Shown piece after piece: positions 49,419-57,959 of a stretch of 64,000 nucleotides of DNA. The translations under genes were made by a program, and so were the position numbers. Positions within the stretch are counted from its first letter, which is position 1. Each line of letters starts with the position of its first letter. Origin of the DNA: JAJPXC01 sp964562375 (GTDB lineage: Bacteria > Bacteroidota > Bacteroidia > Bacteroidales > Muribaculaceae); contig CAZLSW010000006.1 of NCBI GenBank assembly GCA_964562375.1, positions 9,031-73,030 on the forward strand, in the 5' to 3' direction. The notes under the pieces were generated by a model. It did no database searches, had not been told where the DNA came from, and worked only from the letters and a program-made list of their open reading frames with translations.

Positions 49419-51458
49419 TTACCAGATCACGACGCGGTCCTGGGGAGCGCGGTAGAGGGGCTGGCCCTCAGTGATTTGGAATGCCTCAAAGAAGGGGGCG
49501 ATGTTGCGCAGCGTCACGTTCACGCGGTTCTCGCCAAGCGAGTGGACGTCGCCGGTGGTCAACGAACGCTTCTCCTCGTCGCGGATGTTCTGGGCCCAAA
49601 CGTTGGCATAGTTCATGTAGAACACCTCCAGCGGGGTGAAGCCGTCGATTTTGGCCTCCTCGCTGTTGATGTCGACGCCCTTCTTCTTCTGGGAGTCGAG
49701 GAACGCGGTCATAGCCACGCGTAGGCCACCCTGGTCGGCGATGTTCTCGCCAAGGGTGTACTCGCCGTTGGCCATCAGGCCGGGGAGCACCTCGACGGCG
49801 CTGAACTGGTCGGCCAAGCCCTTGGTCAACTTCTCGAACGCGGCAGCGTCCTCCTCGGTCCACCAGTTCACCATGTTGCCCTCGGCGTCGAAGTTGCGGC
49901 CCTGGTCGTCGAATCCGTGGGTCATCTCGTGGCCAATCACCACGCCGATGGCGCCATAGTTCTCAGCGTCGCTCGCCTCGGGGTCGAAGAACGGAGCCTG
50001 CAGGATGCCGGCGGGGAACACGATCTCGTTGTTCATCGGGTTGTAGTAGGCGTTGATTGTCTGCGGAGTCATGCCCCACTCGGTCTTGTCGACGGGTTTG
50101 CCCCACTTTTTCAGGTACTCCTTTTGGTGCCACATCGACACGTTGTGCATATTCTCGTAGTAGCTCTTCTGGGGGTCGATCTCCATTGTGGAGTAGTCTT
50201 TCCACTTGTCGGGGTAACCGATTTTGACTGTGAACGCGTTGAGCTTGGTGATGGCGTTGAGCTTGGTCTCGGGGGTCATCCACTCGAGCTGGATGATGTG
50301 CTTGCCAAGGGCGCGACGCAGGTTCTCCACCAAGCCGAGCATATACTCCTTGGACGAAGCGGGGAAGTATTTCTCCACGTAAAGCTGGCCGATAGCCTCG
50401 CCCATAGCACCGGAGGTGGCGCCCAGGGCGCGTTTCCAGCGGGGGCGCTGCTCGGTAACGCCGCTCTTCACTTTGGAGAACTCAAAGGCGGTGTCGGTGA
50501 ACTTGTCGGACAGCTTGCCGGCAGCCTGCGACACGTATTCCCACAGGTAAAGGTCCTTCTTCTCGCGGTCGGTAAGCGTTGCGTAGAGCTTGTCGCCCTG
50601 GGCCACGGTGTTGATCTCGGTGACGATCACCGTCTCGGGTGAGGGAATCTCCATAGTCTCGATGAAGAAGCGGTCCCAGGGGATGTGGGGGTACATCTCC
50701 TTGAGCTGGGCGAACGTGCGGGGGTTGTACATCGCGGGGATGTTGCGCGACTCCTCGCGGGTCCAGGTCGAGTCGGCCAGGAGGGTTTCGATCTTCATCA
50801 CGTTCTTCATGATGCGAGTAGCGTCCTTCTTGGAGTAGCCGGCGTTCATCATCTGGCCGACGATGAGCTTCTGGTAAGCCTCACGCACCTTCTTGTTCTC
50901 CTTGTCGTTGAGCAGGTAGAAGTCGCGGTCACCAAGTCCCAGGCGAGCACCGGAAACGTACATGGCGTACTCGTTGGAGTTGACCAGATTCTCCATGGGA
51001 CCGGCGCCGATCAGCGGCGAGCCGTAGTTGGTGTGCATCCACAAGAAGAGGTCCTCCATGCCATCGGCCGGGGTGTTCTCTATCTTCTTCAGGTCGGCCA
51101 GGATAGGGGTAGCGCCCTCGCGGTTGCGGCGGTCGCTGTCCATGGCCTGCTCATAGATTGTCGACACCTTGAAAGCCACGGTGCCCGGCTCGGGGTTGGT
51201 GGCTGCCAGGCCGAGCACGATGTCCTTGACGCGCACCTCCGACGAGTCGCTCAGGATGTTAAACTGGCCGTAGCGGGCGTGCTCGGGGGTCAAAGGATTG
51301 GCCTTCTGCCAGCCGGCGTTGACGTGTTTATAAAAGTCGGTACCGGGAGCTACCGAGTTGTCAATGTAATCTTTGTTCAAGCTTTTCAGATGCTCGGCCG
51401 AGGCGGTAACTGCCATGGCGGCGACCATTAGGGCGAGCGTTGCGCGTAATGCTTTCAT
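49419..51458 (-). CDS. M13-family (neprilysin/PepO-type) zinc metallopeptidase
   Basis: Secreted endopeptidase of the neprilysin family. The 679-residue product has a signal peptide (MKALRATLALMVAAMAVTASA), the N-terminal M13 domain starting YIDNSVAPGTDFYKHVNAGW, and the C-terminal catalytic part with NEIVFPAGILQAPFF, zinc motif HEMTH at 510-514 in VIGHEMTHGFDDQGRNFD, the third ligand in GENIADQGGL and the family-final region RDEEKRSLTTGDVHSLGENRVNVTLRNIAPFFEAF. Length is normal. It probably degrades peptides in the periplasm or at the surface. Confidence 0.96.
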   Translation of the reverse strand: MKALRATLALMVAAMAVTASAEHLKSLNKDYIDNSVAPGTDFYKHVNAGWQKANPLTPEHARYGQFNILSDSSEVRVKDIVLGLAATNPEPGTVAFKVSTIYEQAMDSDRRNREGATPILADLKKIENTPADGMEDLFLWMHTNYGSPLIGAGPMENLVNSNEYAMYVSGARLGLGDRDFYLLNDKENKKVREAYQKLIVGQMMNAGYSKKDATRIMKNVMKIETLLADSTWTREESRNIPAMYNPRTFAQLKEMYPHIPWDRFFIETMEIPSPETVIVTEINTVAQGDKLYATLTDREKKDLYLWEYVSQAAGKLSDKFTDTAFEFSKVKSGVTEQRPRWKRALGATSGAMGEAIGQLYVEKYFPASSKEYMLGLVENLRRALGKHIIQLEWMTPETKLNAITKLNAFTVKIGYPDKWKDYSTMEIDPQKSYYENMHNVSMWHQKEYLKKWGKPVDKTEWGMTPQTINAYYNPMNNEIVFPAGILQAPFFDPEASDAENYGAIGVVIGHEMTHGFDDQGRNFDAEGNMVNWWTEEDAAAFEKLTKGLADQFSAVEVLPGLMANGEYTLGENIADQGGLRVAMTAFLDSQKKKGVDINSEEAKIDGFTPLEVFYMNYANVWAQNIRDEEKRSLTTGDVHSLGENRVNVTLRNIAPFFEAFQITEGQPLYRAPQDRVVIW

Positions 51459-51466
51459 GTGGATAT

Positions 51467-51506
51467 AGTTTCTAGTTTTTAGTTTCTAGTTTCTAGTTTT
51501 TAGTTT
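51467..51506. repeat. TAGTTTTTAGTTTC repeats (family C)
   Basis: Five or six 7-nt TAGTTT(T/C) units directly before the M13 peptidase start. Confidence 0.9.
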
Positions 51507-51569
51507 TGTAGAGAGATTCCTATATTAAAATAGGTGATTTTGCGCGAAATTAGCGATTTTTTCCGATTG

Positions 51570-51603
51570 TTGACCTTTGCTTAACTTAAATTTCGTAACT
51601 TCG
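51570..51603 (+). promoter_or_regulatory. Possible promoter of korAB
   Basis: TTG at 51570-51572 or TTTG at 51576-51579 before TAACTTCG (51596-51603) followed by CGG. Spacing is not ideal for either. The leader to korA would be about 65 nt. Confidence 0.35.
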
Positions 51604-51672
51604 CGGCAAATTAGCTTTTAAGCCAATCATCTGCGTTTTCACATATAGTACAATTAAGAGATAGAAAAGATT

Positions 51673-53523
51673 ATGACAGAGAAACCCACTGTAAAAACCC
51701 TGGACCGCGTGGTTGTCCGATTCTCGGGCGACTCGGGCGATGGTATGCAGCTTGCCGGCAACATCTTCACCAACGTGTCGGCCGGCATGGGCAACCAAGT
51801 GTCAACCTTCCCCGACTATCCAGCCGAGATCCGCGCCCCGCAAGGCTCGCTGAGCGGCGTTTCGGGATTCCAGGTGAGCGTAGGCTCGGGTGTGTATACC
51901 CCGGGCGACCGATGCGACGTGCTTGTGGCCATGAACCCCGCGGCCTTGAAGCAAAACGTCAAGTTTCTCGCCTCCGGCGGCGTCATCATCACCGACATCG
52001 ACTCCTTCAAGCCCGCCGACTTGAAGAAAGCGCTGTTCGAGACCGACGACCCTATCGCCGAGCTTGGTATCAAGGCACAGGTAGTGGAGGTGCCCGTCAC
52101 CACCTTGACCAAAAACGCCCTGGCCGACTCGGGTCTCGACAACAAGGCCATGCTCAAGTGCCGCAACATCTTCGCCCTGGGCCTGGTGTGCTGGCTCTTC
52201 GACCGCCCATTGGAAAGCGCCTTGCACCACTTGAAAACCAAATTCGCCAAGAAGCCCGCTATCTACGAGGCCAACTCCAAGGTGCTCCAAGCCGGATACG
52301 ACTACGGCCACAATATCCACGCCTCGGTATCCACTTATCGTATTGAGACCGAGGAGATTATCCCTGGTGACTATACCGACATCAACGGCAACACCGCCAC
52401 AGCTTGGGGCCTGATCATGGCCAGCGAGAAGTCGGGTCGTCCCCTCTTCCTCGGCTCCTACCCCATCACCCCGGCCACCGACATCCTCCACGAGCTTGCC
52501 AAGCGTAAGGACCTCGGCGTGAAGGCTTGCCAGATGGAGGACGAAATCGCCGGCGTATGCTCGGCAATCGGCGCTTCCTTCGCCGGCGACCTCGCCGTCA
52601 CCTCCACCTCCGGTCCCGGTCTCGCATTGAAGAGCGAGGGTATCGGTCTGGCCGTGATGGCCGAGCTGCCTCTGGTGGTAATCGATGTGCAGCGCGGCGG
52701 TCCCTCCACCGGTCTGCCTACCAAGACTGAGCAAACCGACCTCATGCAGGCACTTTACGGCCGTAATGGCGAAAGCCCGGTGGCTGTAGTAGCCCCCTGC
52801 TCCCCCACCGACTGCTTCACAATGGCTTTCGAGGCCTGCCGCATCGCCATCGAGCACATGACCCCCGTAATCCTCCTAAGCGACGCGTTCATCGGCAACG
52901 GCTCCAGCGCCTGGCGCGTGCCCGAGGTCGACGAATATCCCGAAATCAAGCCTCACTTCCTCCCCGAGGACCGTTGCGACGGCACCTGGCGCCCCTATGA
53001 GCGCGACGCCGACACCTTCGTGCGCTACTGGGCTATCCCCGGCACCGAGGGCGCAACCCACATCATCGGCGGCCTCGAGAAGGACACCAAGACCGGCGCC
53101 ATCTCCACCGATCCCGTCAACCACGAGAAGATGGTGAAAACCCGCCGCGAGAAAATCGCCCGTATCGCCCGCGACATCCCCAAGCTTGAAGCCACTGGCG
53201 ATGTCGACGCCGACACCCTGCTCGTGGGCTGGGGTGGCACCTACGGCCACCTGCTCACCGCCACCCGCGAAATCAACGCCAATGGCGGCCACTTGGCATT
53301 CGCCCACTTCCGCTACATCCAGCCACTGCCTGAAAACACCGGCGACATCCTGCGCCGCTACAAGAAGGTGATTGTGGCCGAGTTGAACACGGGTCAATTC
53401 GCCGACTACCTCCAGGCCAAGTTCCCCGAGGTGAAAATCGAGCGCGTAAACAAGATTCAAGGCCAGCCATTCCTCGTTAAGGAGGTGGTGGATGCCGTAA
53501 CCAAAATCATGGAGGAGAAATAA
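51673..53523 (+). CDS. korA: 2-oxoacid:ferredoxin oxidoreductase, fused gamma-alpha subunit
   Basis: Together with KorB this enzyme oxidatively decarboxylates a 2-oxoacid (most likely 2-oxoglutarate) to the acyl-CoA, reducing ferredoxin, or runs in reverse for reductive carboxylation. The 616-residue chain has the gamma domain first (VVRFSGDSGDGMQLAGNIFTNVSA, about 10-200) and then the alpha (pyrimidine-binding) domain from about 225 (GNTATAWGLIMASEKSGRPLFLGSYPITPATDILHELAK, CQMEDEIAGVCSAIGASFAGDLAVTSTSGPGLALKSEGIGLA). This fusion is usual in Bacteroidetes. korB starts 1 nt after its stop. Confidence 0.93.
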   Translation: MTEKPTVKTLDRVVVRFSGDSGDGMQLAGNIFTNVSAGMGNQVSTFPDYPAEIRAPQGSLSGVSGFQVSVGSGVYTPGDRCDVLVAMNPAALKQNVKFLASGGVIITDIDSFKPADLKKALFETDDPIAELGIKAQVVEVPVTTLTKNALADSGLDNKAMLKCRNIFALGLVCWLFDRPLESALHHLKTKFAKKPAIYEANSKVLQAGYDYGHNIHASVSTYRIETEEIIPGDYTDINGNTATAWGLIMASEKSGRPLFLGSYPITPATDILHELAKRKDLGVKACQMEDEIAGVCSAIGASFAGDLAVTSTSGPGLALKSEGIGLAVMAELPLVVIDVQRGGPSTGLPTKTEQTDLMQALYGRNGESPVAVVAPCSPTDCFTMAFEACRIAIEHMTPVILLSDAFIGNGSSAWRVPEVDEYPEIKPHFLPEDRCDGTWRPYERDADTFVRYWAIPGTEGATHIIGGLEKDTKTGAISTDPVNHEKMVKTRREKIARIARDIPKLEATGDVDADTLLVGWGGTYGHLLTATREINANGGHLAFAHFRYIQPLPENTGDILRRYKKVIVAELNTGQFADYLQAKFPEVKIERVNKIQGQPFLVKEVVDAVTKIMEEK

Positions 53524-53524
53524 G

Positions 53525-54565
53525 ATGGAAACACCCTGCACATCCCAATATACAGCAGCCAACTTCAAAAACGGGCAGAGCGTGCGCTGGTGCCCCGGTT
53601 GCGGCGACCACGCGATTCTCAACACTCTGCACAAGGCCATGGCCCAGCTGGGAATCCCCCCGCACAAAACGGCCGTGATCTCGGGTATCGGTTGCTCCTC
53701 GCGACTGCCTTATTACATGAACACCTACGGGTTCCACACCATCCACGGCCGCGCCGCCGCAATCGCCACGGGCTTCAAGGTGGCCAACCCCGAGATGACC
53801 GTGTGGCAAGTGTCGGGCGACGGTGACGGCCTCGCTATCGGCGGCAACCACTTCATCCACGCCATTCGCCGTAACGTCAACATCAACATGCTCTTGTTCA
53901 ACAACAAGATCTACGGCTTGACCAAGGGACAGTACTCCCCCACGAGCGACCGCGGTTTCGTGTCGAAATCCTCCCCTTATGGCACCACCGAGGATCCCTT
54001 CATCCCGGCCGAGCTGGCCTTTGGTGCTCGCGCCAACTTCTTCGCCCGCTCCATCGACGTTGAGCTCAAGGTGAGCGAGGAGGTATTGGTGGCCGCTGCC
54101 AAGCACGACGGTGCCTCAGTGGTGGAAATCCTCCAGAACTGCGTGATTTTCAACAACGGAATCCACAACGCTATCACCGACCGCGAGTATCGCGCCGACC
54201 GCACCATCCACCTCGTCCACGGCGAGAAGATGATCTTCGGCAAGGAGAAAAACCGCGGCCTTGTGCGCGACGGTTTCCTCTTGAAGGCCGTTACAATAGG
54301 CGAAGACGGTTACACCATCGACGACGTGCTCGTGCATGATGCCCACACCCCCTCCAACTTCCTCCACCAGCAGCTCGCCATGATGGACGGCACCGACCTT
54401 CCCCTGGCCATCGGCGTGATTCGCGACGTGGCCTCCCCCGTCTACAACGAGGATATTGACCGCCAGGTTGAGGAAGTGCGAGCCAAGAAGGGCTTCAACT
54501 CCCTGCGCGAGATGATCCTCGCTGGCGACCACTGGACGGTGGCGGAGCCAACGTCCAAGGATTAA
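53525..54565 (+). CDS. korB: 2-oxoacid:ferredoxin oxidoreductase, beta subunit
   Basis: KorB binds thiamine diphosphate and one iron-sulfur cluster. The 346-residue product has VRWCPGCGDHAIL (cluster Cys), GIGCSSRLPYYMNTYGFHTIHGRA (another Cys) and the ThDP motif VSGDGDGLAIGGNHFIHAIRRNVNINMLLFNNKIYGLTKGQYSP. No separate ferredoxin-like delta subunit is encoded next to it. The two-subunit form matches 2-oxoglutarate-type enzymes of Bacteroidales; substrate specificity is inferred. Confidence 0.94.
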   Translation: METPCTSQYTAANFKNGQSVRWCPGCGDHAILNTLHKAMAQLGIPPHKTAVISGIGCSSRLPYYMNTYGFHTIHGRAAAIATGFKVANPEMTVWQVSGDGDGLAIGGNHFIHAIRRNVNINMLLFNNKIYGLTKGQYSPTSDRGFVSKSSPYGTTEDPFIPAELAFGARANFFARSIDVELKVSEEVLVAAAKHDGASVVEILQNCVIFNNGIHNAITDREYRADRTIHLVHGEKMIFGKEKNRGLVRDGFLLKAVTIGEDGYTIDDVLVHDAHTPSNFLHQQLAMMDGTDLPLAIGVIRDVASPVYNEDIDRQVEEVRAKKGFNSLREMILAGDHWTVAEPTSKD

Positions 54566-54577
54566 GGATAAAGGATA

Positions 54578-54624
54578 AAGGCCGGAAATCCCGGAAATCC
54601 CGGAAATCCCGAGATTCTCGGGAA
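54578..54624. repeat. GGAAATCCC tandem repeat (family G) before metG
   Basis: Three to four GGAAATCCC units and GAGATTCTCGGG, between korB and metG. Confidence 0.9.
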
Positions 54625-54663
54625 AGCTCGATAAAATCCCCTGAAAAAATAATCTTAAAAATA

Positions 54664-56718
54664 ATGCCCGATTTTAAAAGAACCTTGATAACCACGGCCC
54701 TGCCTTACGCCAATGGGCCTGTACATATCGGCCACCTGGCCGGAGTTTACGTTCCCGCCGACATCTACGCGCGCTACAAGCGCTCGCGTGGTGAAGAGGT
54801 GATGCTTGTGGGAGGCAGCGACGAGCACGGCGTGCCAGTCACAATCCGCGCCCGCAAGGAGGGTTGCACCCCCCAGGATGTCGTCGACCGCTACCACAAG
54901 TTGATCAAGGAATCCTTTGAAGGTTTGGGCATCTCCTTTGACATTTACTCCCGCACCACATCGGATATCCACCGTAAGTTCTCCTCCGACTTTTTCCGTA
55001 AGCTTTACGACGACGGAAAATTGGAGGAGCACTACAGCGAGCAGTACTTCGACGAGGGTACCCAGCGATTCTTGACCGACCGCAACATCCGCGGCGAGTG
55101 TCCCCGCTGCCACGCCAAGGACGCCTACGGCGACCAGTGCGAGGTGTGCGGAGCGTCCCTGAGCCCCGAGGAGCTTATCAACCCCTACAACGCCGAGACC
55201 GGCAATCCGCTGGTGAAAAAGGAGACCAAAAACTGGTACCTGCCCCTCAACAAGTATCAGGATTGGCTCAAGGAGTGGATCCTCGAGGGCCACAAGGAGT
55301 GGCGCAGCAACGTCTACGGCCAGTGCAAGTCGTGGCTTGACATGGACCTTCAACCCCGCGCCATGACTCGCGACCTCGACTGGGGCGTGCCTGTGCCGGT
55401 GGAGGGCGCCGAGGGCAAGGTGCTGTACGTTTGGTTTGACGCCCCCATCGGTTACATCTCCAACACCAAGGAGCTGTGCGAAGCCCAACCCGAGCGCTAC
55501 GGCACGTGGCAGCAGTGGTGGCAAGACCCCGAGACCCGCATCATCCACTTCATCGGCAAGGACAACATCGTGTTCCACTGCCTGATTTTCCCCACGATGA
55601 TGAAGGCCCACGGCGACTACCAAATGCCCGACAATGTCCCCGCCAACGAGTTCCTCAACCTCGAGGGCGACAAAATCTCTACCTCCCGCAACTGGGCCGT
55701 GTGGCTTCACGAGTACCTGCGCGACTTTCCCGGCAAGCAGGACGTGCTCCGTTACGCCCTCACCGCCACTGCCCCCGAAACCAAGGATAACGACTTCACC
55801 TGGAGCGACTTCCAAGCCCGCAACAATAGCGAGTTGGCAGCCATCCTTGGCAACTTCGTCAATCGCGCCGTTGTGCTTACCCATAAGTACTGCGACGGCA
55901 AGGTACCCACCCCGGTCGAATTGCAACCCATTGATAAAGATGCGCTTGCCGAAATCGGCAAGATTAAGGAGGCGCTCGAGAACAACCTCGAGAACTTCCA
56001 CTTCCGTGAGGCCCTCAAGGACGCAATGAACATAGCCCGACTGGGTAACCGCTACCTGCAGGAGACCGAGCCGTGGAAAGTAGCCAAGACCGACCCCCAG
56101 CGCGTCAACACCATCCTCTACACGGCGCTCCAGATTACGGCCAACATTGCCGTTGCCTTTGAGCCGTTCACCCCGTTTGCCGCCGAGAAACTGCGCAAGA
56201 TGCTCTCCCTCGACAAGGCACCCGCCTGGGACGCGCTTGGCACCGCCATCCTCGCCTCTGGCACCCAATTGGGCCAGGCCGAAATCCTCTTCGAGAAGAT
56301 CGAGGACGACGCAATCCAGGCCCAAATGGACCGCCTCGCCCGCATCAAGGAGGAGAACCAGAAGAATGCCTGGAAACCCGCTCCGCAAGCCGAAGACGTT
56401 GATTTCGATACGTTTACCAAGAGCGACATCCGCGTGGGCACCGTCCTTGAGTGCGAAAAAGTGCCCAAGGCCGACAAACTCCTCTGCTTCCTCATTGACG
56501 ACGGAATGGAGAAACGTACCATCGTTTCCGGAATCGCCAAATATTACAAGCCTGAGGAATTGGTGGGCAAGCAGGTGTGCTTCATCGCCAACCTGCCCCC
56601 GCGCAAACTCAAAGGCATCGTTTCCCAGGGCATGATTCTCTCGGCCGAGAGCAACGACGGCTCGCTCGTCGTTATCGGGCCCACGGCTCCTGTCGCCCCG
56701 GGATCCAAGGTGTCATAA
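54664..56718 (+). CDS. metG: Methionyl-tRNA synthetase
   Basis: MetG charges tRNA-Met and initiator tRNA. The 684-residue class I synthetase has the HIGH motif (ANGPVHIGHLAG, about 16-27), a zinc knuckle CPRCHAKDAYGDQCEVCG near 146-163, the catalytic VWFDAPIGYIS, and the KMSKS equivalent KISTSRN near 338. It ends with the EMAP-like tRNA-binding/dimerisation domain (KSDIRVGTVLECEKVPKADKLLCFLIDDG ... LPPRKLKGIVSQGMIL), typical of the long bacterial form. A long antisense open frame covers it and is a shadow. Confidence 0.97.
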   Translation: MPDFKRTLITTALPYANGPVHIGHLAGVYVPADIYARYKRSRGEEVMLVGGSDEHGVPVTIRARKEGCTPQDVVDRYHKLIKESFEGLGISFDIYSRTTSDIHRKFSSDFFRKLYDDGKLEEHYSEQYFDEGTQRFLTDRNIRGECPRCHAKDAYGDQCEVCGASLSPEELINPYNAETGNPLVKKETKNWYLPLNKYQDWLKEWILEGHKEWRSNVYGQCKSWLDMDLQPRAMTRDLDWGVPVPVEGAEGKVLYVWFDAPIGYISNTKELCEAQPERYGTWQQWWQDPETRIIHFIGKDNIVFHCLIFPTMMKAHGDYQMPDNVPANEFLNLEGDKISTSRNWAVWLHEYLRDFPGKQDVLRYALTATAPETKDNDFTWSDFQARNNSELAAILGNFVNRAVVLTHKYCDGKVPTPVELQPIDKDALAEIGKIKEALENNLENFHFREALKDAMNIARLGNRYLQETEPWKVAKTDPQRVNTILYTALQITANIAVAFEPFTPFAAEKLRKMLSLDKAPAWDALGTAILASGTQLGQAEILFEKIEDDAIQAQMDRLARIKEENQKNAWKPAPQAEDVDFDTFTKSDIRVGTVLECEKVPKADKLLCFLIDDGMEKRTIVSGIAKYYKPEELVGKQVCFIANLPPRKLKGIVSQGMILSAESNDGSLVVIGPTAPVAPGSKVS

Positions 56719-56752
56719 AGGAGGAAAGGATTAAAGGAGGAAAGGAGAAAAG
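56719..56752. repeat. GGAGGAAAGG repeats (family F) between metG and ansA
   Basis: Three AAAGGAGGAAAGGA-type units fill the 36-nt gap. They also place a purine-rich, Shine-Dalgarno-like sequence just before ansA. Confidence 0.85.
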
Positions 56753-56754
56753 AG

Positions 56755-57789
56755 ATGAAGAAGCCACGCATCCTTATTATATACACCGGTGGCACCATCG
56801 GCATGATCGAGAACCCCGAGACCAAGGCTCTCGAGCCGTTTGACTTCACGTCGCTGATCGACAACGTGCCGAAAATCAAGATGTTGGACTACGAAATCGA
56901 AAACATCCAATTTGAGCCTCCAATCGATTCGTCGGATATGAATCCCCGCCACTGGCAGGAGATTGCCCGCAACATCGAGGAAAATTACGATTCGTTCGAC
57001 GGCTTCGTTGTCCTCCACGGTACCGACACCATGGCCTACACGGCCTCGGCCCTGTCATTCATGCTTGAAAACCTGCATAAACCGGTGATTATCACTGGCT
57101 CGCAGTTGCCCATTGGCGAGGTGCGCACCGACGGTGAGGAGAACCTCATCACCGCCCTCCAAATCGCAGCCGCCACCGACCAGTACGGCACCGCAATGGT
57201 GCAAGAGGTGGCAATCCTCTTCGAGAATTACCTTTGGCGAGGCAATCGCTCCACCAAGATGTCGGCCGACAACTTTAACGCCTTTAAATCAAACAATTAC
57301 CCCTCTTTAGCCAAAATCGGCCTCGGCATCCATTTCAACGAAGACGCCCTGAGCCGATCCACCACCAAGCGCCCGCTGAAGGTGCAGTACGGCATGGACA
57401 CCGGTGTGATGTTCATCGACCTGCATCCAGGCATCACCGAGGAGATTCTGCGCCATCAGTTGGCCACTCCAGGATTGAAAGGCATTGTGCTGAAGACATT
57501 TGGCGCAGGTAACGCACCCACGGCCCCGTGGTTCACGCAGGCCATCGAGGATGCCGTGCGCCGCGGGTTGGTGTTGTTGAACGTCACACAGTGCGTCAAC
57601 GGCGGCGTCCACTCCAAGCGCTATCAATCCGGCAACCATCTGACGCAAGCTGGTGTAATCTCGGGCCACGACATCACCTCGGAGGCGGCCCTTACCAAAC
57701 TCATGTACCTCTTCGGCCTCGGTCTCGGCCCCAAGGAAGTAATCGGCTACCTCAACTCGGCCCTCTGCGGCGAAGTCACCCTCCACTAA
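56755..57789 (+). CDS. ansA: Type I (cytoplasmic) asparaginase
   Basis: AnsA hydrolyses L-asparagine to aspartate and ammonia. The 344-residue product has both catalytic-Thr motifs of the family: IIYTGGTIGMIENPE (Thr14) and VVLHGTDTMAYTASALSFML (Thr about 90, with Asp following). No signal peptide is present, so it is the cytoplasmic type I form. The stop codon TAA at 57787 coincides with the first bases of a palindromic repeat copy (TAAATAGGAAGTCC), so the element directly abuts or supplies the stop. Confidence 0.95.
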   Translation: MKKPRILIIYTGGTIGMIENPETKALEPFDFTSLIDNVPKIKMLDYEIENIQFEPPIDSSDMNPRHWQEIARNIEENYDSFDGFVVLHGTDTMAYTASALSFMLENLHKPVIITGSQLPIGEVRTDGEENLITALQIAAATDQYGTAMVQEVAILFENYLWRGNRSTKMSADNFNAFKSNNYPSLAKIGLGIHFNEDALSRSTTKRPLKVQYGMDTGVMFIDLHPGITEEILRHQLATPGLKGIVLKTFGAGNAPTAPWFTQAIEDAVRRGLVLLNVTQCVNGGVHSKRYQSGNHLTQAGVISGHDITSEAALTKLMYLFGLGLGPKEVIGYLNSALCGEVTLH

Positions 57790-57959
57790 ATAGGAAGTCC
57801 AGCCGTGTCGGCTGGACAATTTAGACAGGAAGTCCAGCCGTGTTGGCTGGACAGTAAGATCGTGTAAGGGTTTATTCGAGCATTCGATTACACGATTACA
57901 CGAATACACGATAGCCACCCTGATTCCCGTCCCTCCGACACGGCGGAACCTCCTACTTA
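57787..57959. repeat. Palindromic repeats and CGAATACACG units between ansA and trpE
   Basis: Two copies in one sense (57787-57819 and 57824-57854, GGAAGTCCAGCCGTGTCGGC then TGGACA), family E units (57868-57911), and one copy in the other sense (57928-57959, CCGACACGGCGGAACCTCC then TACTTA). The outer copies supply the ansA stop (TAA at 57787) and, on the minus strand, the trpE stop (TAA at 57959-57957). Confidence 0.95.

Noticed and set aside
54655..56388. 577-codon antisense open frame opposite metG
   Set aside because: Same kind of shadow; metG has all synthetase motifs on the plus strand.
2912..57789. The 55-kb segment between the trp halves as an integrated mobile element or genomic island
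   Set aside because: It contains core genes (pyrH, frr, rpsO, metG, rnpA, tsaE) with composition like the flanks and no integrase or att-like tRNA junction; a rearrangement is more likely.
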